In this document: positions 33,321-44,794 of the stretch, piece by piece | Layout: every line of letters starts with the position of its first letter | How positions within the stretch are numbered: the stretch's first letter is position 1 | From: Hetaerina americana | Lineage: Eukaryota; Arthropoda; Insecta; Odonata; Calopterygidae | Assembly: GCA_022747635.1 (NCBI GenBank) | Contig: JAKTNV010000027.1 | Coordinates: 372,001-436,000 of the forward strand | DNA: 64,000 nt | Direction of reading: 5' to 3' | Program-made: the position numbers and the translations under genes | The notes under the pieces: model-generated | What the model saw: the letters and a program-made list of their open reading frames with translations, nothing else | Databases searched by the model: none | What the model was told of the DNA's origin: nothing

Positions 33321-35344
33321 TTTAAACACGCGGCTTCAATCCAAAAATGATTGACATCGTTCAGAAAGTCCCGTGGAAGTTACTTCCTCCGAAAAGATCG
33401 ACTATATCCACGTTGCAGTTTTCACTGAATGGTACAGTTTTATTATATTTTCACGAAAAACTGGGTGTGAAAAATCTGTGCGACATCAGCGCCTCGCTTG
33501 ATCTCAGTGGTGGATAAAAGCAATCTATTGGCTAATTCGGAGGCTGATTTGGCGCTTCTCTGATTCACTCGCTGAGTTTCGCATACATTGCTATGGATGA
33601 ACTATGTACACATTAATACACTCCAGAAGCATTCAAACAGTCGAAACAGTGGGTGCCGAAAGGTGATCTAAAGGCTCCGAAAAGGCGTAGTAGGTTCATT
33701 CCAGCGAGCAGATGATCGGCCCAGTTTTTTTGTGGATCACGGGGTATCATCTGCTTAAATCACATGCAAAAAGAGAAAGCGGTAAATGGAGAATAACATG
33801 CTTCGTTATTACACCAGTTTGACAAAATCATCGATATCGATCAACCAAATCACCTGCAAATTGGATCCGCACCATTCGCTAGACTCAAGCCTACAGACAA
33901 GACTCAGGACTGAAGATTAATTTTGGAACAGTATCAAGTAACTAAAGAAGGAAAATGTGACCATTATTTAGAATAATTTAGGCATTGACGTCAATATTAT
34001 TAATGTGCTTAGGACAACAGAAAGTTCTTATTTTATTGGGATAACAGTGGCAGAAAAATATCTCCTTTTCTTGATTAAATTTTTTAAATAATTAATTTCC
34101 TTTTATAACTTGGAATTACATTACCAAACGTCCACAGAATACATAACGACCACCCTTGCCGAATTATGTTAGAACAGACGCACCATTAATGAATCATCGG
34201 CTTATGTTGTTGATAACACGGAACCTTCGTGACAGTTCACGATGGATTAACTCCAAGCTACGGATTACACGAAACAATAAATTGTTACCTCATTGCGTCC
34301 GTTGGGCAGCTACTTCGCACTAATGACCTCAGTGGAAAAGGACTGCAAGTATCAATCACTGGTCAAACAGTGCAATGTATTAGGATTGATATTAACTATG
34401 AGAATTAATTAAAATAATTTAGGGCTTTCAGAAAATTACATTAAAAAATCTTCTACGTTTTTTGAAAAAGTTTCAATGGACTTTTTTATACCAATCGCTT
34501 AGCTCTTTTGGCTTTTATTTTATTTTGAGTTCCATTATTTCAGTGTCATTACTCTTTCATCCTCTCCCCGTTATTCTCTTATGTTGACATCCTCTACCAT
34601 TAGTCCCGCGTGGTGTAATCTACCCAGTTTGACTTAATCTTCCTTATATGCCCTCACTGTTCATGGCACTTTCCATTTCTTCTCAACGTTGGTTCATTTA
34701 CAAACCATTCCTTCCCGGATGACAAATTTCATTTCAAATTTCCTCCAAACCAAACCATTCATACGTAAGATCGCTTAAATTATGCAAATGTATAAAAATG
34801 ATCAATTCAAGAAGTATCCAACAGTATTTTAAAATAAATCCTCGTCATTCGAATTTTTTTATCGAATTCGATTTGTAGTAGGTAATCTGTACCCCAAAAT
34901 GCTTTTGTAAGTAATTTATCGTTTGGGCCATTTTCTGAAACTATTCCTCCGTCTCAAACTGCCTTTTTATCCACTTATCTGAGGGTATTATATCTCACCT
35001 CCCCTCAAAAATCTACCTAAATATATCCAAAGACAACTGTATCAATTTTGACCGAAATCCGTGCATCCCTAGAAAAAGGGGGGATGGGCAACTCGTATCC
35101 TACTTATGACTATTACCTTAATTGTCTATTGTTTATTCTATTTTTTCTCCATGGTATTCAAAGAGCCACAGCTGCGGTGGGTGACAGGGTATTATTACGC
35201 AGATAATAACATTTAACAATAAGAATGAATTATTTCTTAACCTTCTCCTTACTAATCTTATCTATCATGAATATGGCCAAAAGAAAAGTTTTGTTTCGTA
35301 ATTAATTTTAAAAGAATTGGATGTTTGACTTCCACTTGCACTTC

Positions 35345-35640
35345 ACTTTGATTGTGAGACTGAAGAGACTGGAAAGTCCAACTTTTCCACAGTTTTGAAG
35401 CGGGCTCACCGACGATTGCTTACATCGTTAGCAAAATGGCAGTTATGTAACGGTTTGCGAAGGACAGAGATGGGAACCCAGGCAACCATACATTGATTCA
35501 TGGTACCTTTTAAACCGCCGAAAGGGTGCAGGGTAGGGGGGATCATATGCTTGACTTCTTTGTCGTAAGCTAGTAACGAGTGGTCTACCAAGCAATGAAA
35601 ACACAAGAATTTCGGATAAAAATGTTGTAAGTTCGTAAAT
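35345..35640 (-). mobile_element. Mariner 3' flank fragment
   Basis: Matches 24,530-24,810 and 38,155-38,430, but the transposase part is missing. It joins segment E sequence at about 35,641, so this is a deletion or fusion point. Confidence 0.55.
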
Positions 35641-36478
35641 GTTGTAAAAAATTCGTAAGATGATGCTATTTTAGTCGATATTTTGTTGGTACCTCTTCTG
35701 TTGAAGGGAAAAATTAAAAAACTGGAACTTCATATGAGATGCCAAATTTAATCCAGTCTAATTGTCAGTGTAATCTACTAGGAAACTTCTTTGGATTCGA
35801 TGCTGTTCAATTTATGAATTTCAGACCCCTCACTATGCAGGGCTTCCATGAAGAAAGTAACTCATTTACCATTCAAAAAAACAAAATATTCCATTGTTAT
35901 AATTGAATTGAAATATGAGTGGTAACCAATTTAACCATTACTCACTACATTACTCAAACATTGAGGAAAAAATAGAAATTACATTCATCAACCTACAATT
36001 TTGGTTTGATGAGTAAAGGTGGAGCCTACCTCATGCTCTCCTGCATTGTTTCTGATCTACAAGTATGGGCATTTTCTAGAAAGAGCTGGGGCCTTGAAAT
36101 ATGTACCATTGCCAAAGTTACTATCAATTTGAATCTGGGCTTATTTGGCCAGTAGTATATGTTTAACCCTGTTGACTACCCTATTACTATATATAGGTTG
36201 TGCAAAGAATTATTTGAAGACCAAAATTGTAAAAAGTATGGACTGAAAAATACTCACTCCTCCTGGAAATTTGTTGTTATCAAGTACCTATTGGTAACTA
36301 AGTACTTCCCTGTATATGAATTCTGAAATATCACAGAAAAAGTCATCAAGGTCACCTCACCCTTTCTCATGAAAAGACTATTATGAAACTCATTCTCTTT
36401 TAAATCAGAACTTATAGGTAATTTGTTCTGATTCCTTGGAAGATTTATGTCTTAACTGATCATAAAAAAGCATGTGCT
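35641..36478 (+). repeat. Segment E copy
   Basis: Direct relative of 16,991-18,110 without the 214-bp insertion, giving the empty site at about 36,130. It contains copy 5 of the 98-nt island. Confidence 0.75.
36258..36354 (-). pseudogene. Conserved 98-nt exon-like island, copy 5
   Basis: Reads 'DLDDFFCDISEFIYREVL' then 'SYQ', a TAG, and 'VLDNNKFPGG', with donor gtgagt intact. One nonsense change. Confidence 0.5.
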
Positions 36479-36522
36479 CATAGAGAATGAAGTATATAAA
36501 GGGATATATATATATATATATA

Positions 36523-36609
<87 letters not shown>

Positions 36610-36653
36610 TTCATAGAGAATGAAGTATATAAAGGGATATATATATATATATA

Positions 36654-36712
<59 letters not shown>
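36479..36712. repeat. Duplicated (TA)n tract, 133-bp period
   Basis: 'catagagaatgaagtatata' occurs at 36,479 and 36,612. Each copy is followed by a TA tract interrupted once by 'ttca'. The total TA length is about 180 bp, strongly self-complementary and prone to slippage, so the assembly here may be inaccurate. Confidence 0.9.
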
Positions 36713-36714
<2 letters not shown>

Positions 36715-36906
36715 TTAATTAAGTAAAATAAATGGTCTAATGAAAAATATTCAAGTTGATTTTCAAATCTTTTATTAAGGAAGTAAAATTGAATAAATAA
36801 TTTTGCAAAAATAAAATACAGAAGCTATCATTTTTTTTCTTTTTGAATTATGAGCTTAACAGACTTCAATTAATTCTAATCCCGCATGTACTGAAAATTT
36901 AAGCTG

Positions 36907-37195
36907 CTACCAAACTGTTGATGCCGACCGTAGAAGTGGCGCTGGTGTTGAGTACAGGCGGTTTGTATCTTGCAACTCTTGCCCTTGGTTTAACAATTCA
37001 TTGCTTTGTTTAATGTCTTTACTCAATTGGACATCAAGAGAGACGTCCGATTCAACATCTTGTCTCATGCAGCATGATATAAAATTCCTTAGACAATTGA
37101 AAAGTGATTTTCTTTGTCTTTTCCAAAATGTCGTACAATGGGAGTCTGTGACTTGAGAGGAATTGAGATCGGAGGCTATCTTCTGGGATGTATTC
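36907..37195 (-). pseudogene. 151-codon terminal-exon-like ORF, copy 4 (truncated)
   Basis: Retains about the last 95 codons ('SQKIAS...STVW') and the 3' region. The 5' part is replaced at 37,195 by segment B, so the fusion point lies inside the exon. No nonsense change in the remaining part. Confidence 0.6.
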
Positions 37196-37508
37196 TTTAG
37201 TCTTTCGCCCTAAGTTCTATGTTGAGTTAATTCATCAATTCGGCGTTAAACATTTCTACATCGCCAGAAATAAGTATATTTCACCTAGACAGACTGAAAT
37301 TCCCCTCTTCAGCGATTCATAATAAACAAGCACGCATGAAAACTGACGTTTCCACTTCATTGCATTTGAAAAATACCAAAATGATACTAGGTATCTATGA
37401 TTTAGCTATACTACGTCCATATCATAACCATTCTGTGAAAGGTCTTTTAGAAAGTTATATGGAACGGACGCAGTAGAAAGTCATTGCCAAATGGTTGGTA
37501 TTCATTGC
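37196..37508 (+). repeat. Segment B, second copy, left part
   Basis: Matches 24,066-24,375 and resumes after the SINE at 38,003. Ends with target-site copy 'ttcattgc'. Confidence 0.8.
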
Positions 37509-37994
37509 GAGTGCAACAATTTCAGAGCGTAAAAATCATTCGCCTTTACTGGGACTCGAACCCAGATGCTCAACTACGAATGCATGTGACGTTGTACGTA
37601 CGGTATTTCATCTTAACATCTAGTTCCTTCAAAAGACCCAAAATTTCAGGGTGTAATAGGACGCCTCGGTAGCTTAAGTGGCTAAAGCACTCGACCGGAC
37701 ATTGAGGGATCTGGGTTCGGGTCCCAGTCAAGGCGAATGATTTTTACGCTATGAAATTGTTCCATTGAAATGCACATTAGCGGATGACTCGGTTAAAAGT
37801 TACTGTTGCGGCATCTCCCGCAGTTTCTTTGGAATTTGTCAAAGAGAAAACACCATACGTGTTTAAAGTTGGCTTTAACCTCGTGGACAGTGGCGCCTCG
37901 CGCTCGACTACAAATGCATGTGACATTGTATGTACGGTATTTCGTCTTAATTTCGTCTACTGTTGCGGCATCTCCCGCATTTTCTTTGGAATTT
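37509..37994 (+). mobile_element. Composite insertion of two opposed SINE copies, 8-bp TSD
   Basis: Flanked by 'ttcattgc' at 37,501-37,508 and 37,995-38,002. The empty site is at about 24,370. The left part is minus-oriented (box B complement 'gggactcgaacccag' near 37,549), the middle carries a complete plus-oriented tRNA-like head, and SINE body pieces ('gcggcatctcccgcagtttc') occur around 37,808 and again, partly, near 37,965. It entered as a unit or was built stepwise at one site. Confidence 0.7.
37663..37736 (+). ncRNA. tRNA-like cloverleaf (SINE head or tRNA pseudogene)
   Basis: A full cloverleaf can be drawn: a 7-bp acceptor stem with one mismatch and one wobble, a D arm with box A 'tagcttaagtgg', a 5-bp anticodon stem, and a perfect 5-bp T stem (ctggg and cccag) around 'ttcgggt'. 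The anticodon position would be GGA, but base 33 is C instead of the invariant U and there is no long variable arm as serine tRNA needs. It is therefore a SINE head or pseudogene, not a decoding tRNA. Confidence 0.6.
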
Positions 37995-38002
37995 TTCATT
38001 GC

Positions 38003-38960
38003 AAGTATTTGGACCGGAAGTATTTCAGCTATATATTTTCATTTTCTCTGCTTGAAAGAGAGACCACGACGAGAGGAAAACTTATAAATTATTCTCTTGA
38101 TAAACTTCATAATATATTTTTTAATGCCGCCTTTCCTGTCAAGAAGTGGAGTTGCACACCCGAACGACTGAAGAGACTGGAAAGTCCAACATTTCCACAG
38201 TTTTGAAGCGGGCTAACCGACGATTGCTTACATCGTTAGCAACATGGCAGTTATGTAACGGTTTGCGAAGGACAGAGATGGGAACCCAGGCTACCATACA
38301 TTGATTCATGGTACCTTTTAAACCGCCGAAGGGGTGCAGGGCAGGGGGGATCATATGCTTGTCCTCTTTGTCGTAAGCTAGTAACGAGTGGTCTACCAAG
38401 CAATGAAAACACAAGAATTTCGGATAAAAATGTATTTCATTTTAACAATAACATACTTTCAGCTCTATGCGCATTTCCCAGCGGTTTTCAATATGTGTGA
38501 TAACCTTTTTGTTATGTAACTGTCCTGCTCCTCAAAATAGCTATTAACTGCCGACATCACTTCTTCAAGGTCGGAAAATCTTTGAACACCGAGCCATTTT
38601 TTTAATTTTGCGGAGAGACAATAATCCAAGGGGGCTAAACCTGGCGAATAGGGTGCATAAGGTAGCAATTAAAACTTTAATTCATGAATTTTGGCCATTG
38701 CAATTACAGATTTGTGAACCGGAATATTGTCTTGATGAAACATCACTTTCTTTTTAGCCAGTGGCGGAGTGATCTGACGAAGACTGTAGTGATTCGCTCG
38801 CGTGACGAATTCCCGGTAAACGGTTTCGCCTGACACAAAAAGCCTCCGTCTCTTGCGAACGCAATGGAGTAGTCCAAAGGGTACAATATTTGTCTACTGG
38901 CCAGATTAGCCCAGATCTCTCTAAGAAACAACGTGATAAGCTGGGAAAGCACCTGATGCT
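38003..38960 (-). mobile_element. Mariner-like transposase, C-terminal half, frameshifted
   Basis: Minus-strand frames in order: 'TTVFVRSLRHWLKRK' (38,743-38,800), then 'KKVMFHQDNIPVHKSVIA' (about 38,690-38,750) with the second catalytic Asp, then after a frame change 'LPYAPYSPGLAPLDYCLSAK' (38,600-38,668) with the third Asp region, and 'FSDLEEVMSAVNSYF' to a stop at 38,465. The 3' flank runs to 38,003. The N-terminal DNA-binding half is missing. Dead, but the best of three related copies. Confidence 0.8.
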
Positions 38961-39079
38961 CATACTTGTAGTTGCTTTTAAAACGCCCTGCAGGACAATA
39001 TAAATAGCTTGATCTTAAACCAAATTGACCACTCTAATTTTTACTATTTATTTAATTATGCAACTATTTCATAGAATAT

Positions 39080-39275
39080 GAATCATTGACCGGGATTCAA
39101 ACCCGGATCCTTAGATGTGCTGCAGTCAATTAAGCCACCGATGGCTCCCCTTGCACTACGAGATTGTACGATTTTTATGCTCCGAAATTTTTGCACTGCA
39201 ATGCACATTTAGCGGTCGACTCCGTTTAAAGTTACTGTCTTGGCATCTACCATAGTTTCTTGGAATTTTTCTTTT
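39080..39275. repeat. SINE with head and body in opposite orientation
   Basis: The tRNA-like head is on the minus strand (box B complement 'gggattcaaacccgg' at about 39,090, box A near 39,130). The adjoining body (39,150-39,275: 'tgcacatttagcgg', 'ttggcatctaccatagtttc') is plus-oriented compared with 37,740-37,835. This is an inverted head junction or two abutting insertions. Confidence 0.55.
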
Positions 39276-39334
39276 ATGTTTAAGCTAGATATTCAATGGT
39301 TAAATGGGTCATAACACATTTTATTTCAAGTGTA

Positions 39335-39735
39335 AAGGATGAAAGACTGGTTTTTCTAATAGGAAATTAATGACTTCCTCCTTGGATATCGTACGTATTA
39401 AGGTGTCTAAATTTCATGAATTGTACAATATCAAATACAGAGGAGCTTTTTATTAGATAATTATTAATGAAAAGAATGAATAAACTCAATGAATTTTCGT
39501 ATGCCTAAGAAGTACTAGTACGTAACTTTTTTATTAAAAGAAGATTTTCTCTGTAGCAAAAGTTCCAGCACACCGAATAAAATGCCCCTAAAAGAGCTTC
39601 ATCTTATGAGAGGGACCAAGGAACATCAGATGTTCAAGGGGGAATGCATGTGAGATGCATAGTGACGATAGCATTTAAAGTATTGGATTTTATTATGAGA
39701 GCATTAACAAAATGCGAAACGGACATAATAGTGTT

Positions 39736-39771
<36 letters not shown>

Positions 39772-39850
39772 CATTTTGTTTATCCGAATAATTTCCGATA
39801 ATAAGATTAAAGCATTATCTAATTCTAATGTGCTAATATATTACATATTT
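39335..39850 (+). repeat. Segment C, second copy
   Basis: Direct match to 27,290-27,780, with an added TA tract at 39,739-39,769. No gene is seen. Confidence 0.7.
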
Positions 39851-41798
39851 GTCATAGAACAGTTGGCCACATCTTATTGACCAATAAAACAGCCAAGATA
39901 AAAAATATTGAGAATTCAATCGGCAGAAAGGGTATATATCCAACATTTCATAATTACTCTGAACAGCCTGTGTTAAATATTTAATTTTGAGGAACATTCT
40001 TTTACATATAAGCTCAAACTAGATGGACATTAATGCGATAGTCATTTGAATAAGGAATCTCAAGAGATTTTGCACAATGACCCTGCATCATATTGAAAGG
40101 AAACAGAAATATAAAAAATAATCTATTGGCAAATACAAGCTTAACTTTCTTCAGATACGCTGGTGAAAGGGATAATAGAGATGACGGAGAAAGAATCACA
40201 TTGCTTGTACTGTTTTTCAAATTCAGAGGATGTCAAAGTTCCAATTCTTTTAAATTTAATTACGAAACAAAACTTTTCTTTCTTCCATATTCATGATAGA
40301 CAAGATTAGTAAGGAGTAGGTTAAGAAACAATTCATTTTAATTTTTAAATGTTATTATCTAGGTTATAATACCCTGTCACCCACCGCAGCTGTGGCTCTT
40401 GGAATACCATGGAGAAGAAATAGAATAAACAATAGACAATTAAGGTAATAGTCATAAGTAGGATACGAGTTGCCCATCCCCCCTTTTCCTAGGGATGCAC
40501 GGATTTCGGTCAAAATTGATACAGTTGTCTTTGGATATATTTTGGTAGATTTTTGAGGGGAGGTGAGATATAATACCCTCAGATAAGTGGATAAAAAGGC
40601 AGTTTGAGACGGAGGAATAGTTTCAGAAAATGGCCCAAACGATAAATTACTTACAAAAGCATTTTGGGGTACAGATTACCTACTACAAATCGAATTCGAT
40701 AAAAAAATTCGAATGACGAGGATTTATTTTAAAATACTTTTGGATACTTCTTGAATTGATCATTTTTATACATTTGCATAATTTAAGCGATCTTACGTAT
40801 GAATGGTTTGGTTTGGAGGAAATTTGAAATGAAATTTGTCATCCGGGAAGGAATGGTTTGTAAATGAACCAACGTTGAGAAGAAATTGAAAGAGCCATGA
40901 ACAGTGAGGTCATATAAGGAAGATTAAGTCAAAATGGGTAGATTACACCACGCGGGACTAATGGTATGGGATGTCAACATAAGAGAATAATGGGGAGAGG
41001 ATGAAAGAGTAATGACACTGAAATAATGGAACTCAAAATAAAATAAAAGCCAAAAGAGCTAAGCGATTGGTATAAAAAAGTCCATTGAAACTTTTTCAAA
41101 AAACGTACATTATTTTATAATGTACTTTTCTGAAAGCCCTAAATTATTTTAATTAATTCTCATAGTTAATATCAATCCTAATACATTGCACTGTTTGACC
41201 AGTGACTGATACTTGTTGTCCTTTTCCACTGAGGTCAATAGTGCGAAATAGCTGCCCAACGGACGTAATGAGGTAACAATTTATTGTTTCGTGTAATCCG
41301 TAGCTTGGAGTTAATCCATTGTGAAATTCCTCGTAGGTTCCGTGTTATCAACAATATAAGCCGATGATTCATTAATGGTGCGTCTGTTCTAACATAATTC
41401 GGCAAGGGTGGTCGTTATGTATTCTGTGGACGTTTGGTAATGTAATTCCAAGTTATAAAAGGAAATTAATTATTTAAAAAATTTAATCAAGAAAAGGAGA
41501 TATTTTTCTGCCACTGTTATCCCAATAAAATAAGAATTTTCTGTTGTCCTAAGCACATTAATAATATTGACGTCAATGCCTAAATTATTCTAAATAATGT
41601 TCACATTTTCCTTCTTTAGTTACTTGATACTGTTCCATAATTAATCTTCAGTCCTGAGTCTTGTCTGTAGGCTTGAGTCTAGCGAATGGTGCGGATCCAA
41701 TTTGCAGTTGATTTGGTTGATCGATCTCGATGATTTTGTCAAACTGGTGTAATAACGAAGCATGTTATTCTCCATTTACTGCTTTCTCTTTTTGCATG
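39850..41798 (-). repeat. Inverted A inner end, second hairpin
   Basis: Reverse complement of 4,067-5,760 and of 33,763-35,335. At several diagnostic positions near the outer end it agrees with A' rather than A. Similarity stops abruptly after 'tttttgcatg' at 41,798, where the satellite starts. Confidence 0.85.
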
Positions 41799-44207
41799 GT
41801 TAAGAGAGATTCTATCGTTGGTACCAATCACAACTTAGTGTAAATGTATTGTGCACTAATCCGCTCTCTTTCAGGAAGAATTACGTGGATGAATCAAGAC
41901 TTCGTCTGAAGAAAGAAGAAACGTGAGAACATGAACCTATTGAGAATGGACACATTACAATGAAGAATAGACTTACGTCAAGAAGATGCGAAGTCATAGG
42001 GTTACATTTGGACCCCTAGGGTCGGAATACATTGCGTTTAAGGCTTGGCGTATTCCCGCGATTAATTTTAATTTTTTTGTGTATCGGCTCCGTACGATTG
42101 ACTCCCACTCATATATCATGCGGATTGGTTGTTGGCGTCTTGCTGTACCTCCAATTCTGTGATGGTTGAGAGAGATTCTATCGTTGGAACCATTCACAAC
42201 TTAGTGTAAATGTATTGTGCACTAATCCGCTCTCTTTCTGGAAGAATTACGTGGACCAATCAAGACTTCGTCTGAAGAAAGAAGAAACGTGAAAACATCA
42301 CCTTATGGAGAATGGACACATTGCCACAAAGAACTGGCTTACGTCAAGAGAATACGAAGTCATAGGGTTAGATTTGGACCCCTAGGGTCGGAATACATTG
42401 CGTTTAAGGCTAGATGTATTCCCGCGATTAATTTTAATTTTTTTGTGTGTGCGGCTCCGTACGATTGACTCCCACTCATATATTATGTGGATTGGTTGTT
42501 GGCGTCTTGCTGTACTTCCAGTTCTGTGATGGGTGAGAGAGATTCTATCGTTGGAACCAATCACAACTTAGTGTAAAAATATTGTGCACTAATCCGCTCT
42601 CTTTCAGGAAGAATTATGTGGACCAATCAAGACTTCGTCTGAAGAAAGAAGAAACGTGAGAACATCACCTTATGGAGAATGGACACATTACAATGAAGAA
42701 TAGACTTACGTCAAGAAGATGTGAAGTCATAGGGTTAGATTTGGACCCCTAGGGTCGGAATACATTGCGTTTAAGGCTAGGCGTATTCCCGCGATTAATA
42801 TTAATTTTTTTGTGTGTGCGGCTCCGTACGATTGACTCCCACTCATATATCATGTGGATTGTTTGTTGGCGTCTTGCTGTACTTCCAATTCTGTGATGGT
42901 TGAGAGAGATTCTATCGTTGGAACCAATCTCAACTTAGTGTAAATGTATTGTGCACTAATCCGTTCTCTTTCAGGAAGAATTACGTGGACCAATCAAGAC
43001 TTCGTCTGAAGAAAGAAGAAACGTGAAAACATCACCTTATGGAGAATGGACACATTGCCACAAAGAACTGCCTTACGTTAAGAGAATACGAAGTCATAGG
43101 GTTAGATTTGGACCCCTAGGGTCGCAATACATTGCGTTTAAGGCTAGGCGTATTCCCGCGATTAATTTTAATTTTTTTGTGCTCGCGGCTCCGTACGATT
43201 GACTCCCACTCATATATCATGTGGATTGGTTGTTGGCGTCTTGCTGTACTTCCAATTCTGTGATGGTTGAGAGAGATTCTATCGTTGGAACCAATCACAG
43301 TTTAGTGTAAATGTATTGTGCACAAATCCGCTCTCTTTCAGGAAGAATTACGTGGACGAATCAAGACTTCGTCTGAAGAAAGAAGAAACGTGAGAACATC
43401 AACCTAAGAGAATGGACACATTACAATGAAGAATAGACTTACGTCAAGAAGATTCGAAGTCATAGGGTTACATTTGGACCCCTAGGGTCGGAATACATTG
43501 CGTTTAAGGCTAGGCGTATTCCCGCGATTAATTTTAATTTTTTTGTGTGTGCGGCTCCGTACGATTGACTCCCACTCATATATCATGTGGATTGGTTGTT
43601 GGCGTCTTGCTGTACTTCCTATTCTGTGATGGTTGAGAGAGATTGTATCGTTGGAACCAATCACAACTTAGTGTAAATGTATTGTGCACTAATCCGCTCT
43701 GTTTCAGGAAGAATTACGTGGACGAATCAAGACTTCGTCTGAAGAAAGAAGAAACGTGAGAACATGAACCTATTGAGAATGGACACATTACAATGAAGAA
43801 TAGACTTACGTCAAGAAGATGCGAAGTCATAGGGTTACATTTGGACCCCTAGGGTCGGAATACATTGCGTTTAAGGCTTGGCGTATTCCCGCGATTAATT
43901 TTAATTTTTTTGTGTGTGCGGCTCCGTACGATTGACTTCCACTCATATATCATGTGGTTTGGTTGTTGGTGTCTTGCTGTACTTCCAATTCTGTGATGGG
44001 TGAGAGAGATTCTATCGTTGGAACCAATCACAACTTAGTGTAAATGTATTGTGCACTAATCCGCTCTCTTTCAGGAGGAATTACGTGGACCAATCAAGAC
44101 TATGTCTCAAGAAAGAAGAATTGTAAGAACACCACCGTATTGAGAATGGACACATTACAATTAATAGAGGACCTACGTGAAGTGGAATTGAAGTGATAGG
44201 ATTAAAT
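41799..44207 (+). repeat. Satellite array, six full 366/367-bp units plus a partial
   Basis: The anchor 'tctatcgttgg' recurs at 41,811, 42,177, 42,544, 42,911, 43,278, 43,644 (one change) and 44,011, so the spacing is 366 or 367. Units are about 93-97% alike. Each has 'ctctctttcag' followed by a 48-nt purine-rich core and then 'gtgag' or a variant. The antisense 60-codon frames (for example 43,116-43,298) repeat with the unit and carry no sign of selection. The last unit fades out near 44,207. Confidence 0.95.
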
Positions 44208-44794
44208 TTATTTATATTTCTCCAGCCACCTACACATGGATATGTCGCTTCGTCGAATGAAGACAAATGAAATGAAAGGATAACAATTCTTCGTTGCAAA
44301 ATGTGAGGATATTCAATATTGTTTCTTTATTTTTTTAAAGGTAATATTTAAGTGCAGTTTGCAGTTTTTTTTGTACCATTGTTTTATATTTTTATATATT
44401 TTTTAATTTTTTTTCTTTTAAGACTTGTTTAACTAAAAAATATCTTTTTATTTCTAAATATTATGTGAAGTTTACTTTTTATGGTTGGAGTTTTTAGTAT
44501 TTTTTTGAAAGAATTGATAATTTTTTTCTCCATCTTTAAAATATGAAATGGAAACGTTTGAGGTGCTTTTCAGTATGTTTTAATTATTACCAATTGCCAT
44601 AATTTAAATACGATTGTCAAGGTATCAGCACTGGATGGTAATAGGTTTAATTATATATAGATTAAGGTAAAGCGTGTGTCATTTGGTGATGTGAATTTGG
44701 CCGTATGTGGCACGTAATGATTTAATCTTTTGACGCTTTTTTTGGGCATGAGCTTTCTGTGGTTTCTCTAGTCATGTTGATTTTAGGGCTTTTT
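44208..44794. other. AT-rich spacer, nothing recognised
   Basis: T-rich sequence between the array and its diverged outlier. No ORF or duplicate. Confidence 0.4.

Larger units (their letters stand above)
29694..35340 (+). repeat. Large duplicated segment A', second copy
   Basis: Collinear with 1-5,640. Differences are mainly substitutions and 1-10-base indels. It ends near 35,340, where mariner-flank sequence follows, whereas A continues about 120 bp further into its arm. It contains the same islands as A, listed separately. Confidence 0.9.

Noticed and set aside
36405..36726. Open frames made of Tyr-Ile repeats
   Set aside because: They are read-through of the TA microsatellite, not genes.
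37663..37736. Functional serine tRNA
   Set aside because: Cloverleaf possible, but C at position 33, mismatches in the acceptor stem, no long variable arm, and it sits in a SINE with a target duplication.
1..41798. Polinton/Maverick or other large virus-like DNA transposon
   Set aside because: No integrase, protein-primed polymerase, packaging ATPase or capsid-like frame anywhere in the repeats.
42382..44031. Repeated 60-codon minus frames in the satellite as a protein family
   Set aside because: They follow from the tandem unit; differences between units are not biased to silent positions as far as I can see.
41799..44207. CRISPR array
   Set aside because: Units of 366/367 bp are nearly identical throughout, with no short repeat and unique-spacer pattern, and the DNA is eukaryotic.
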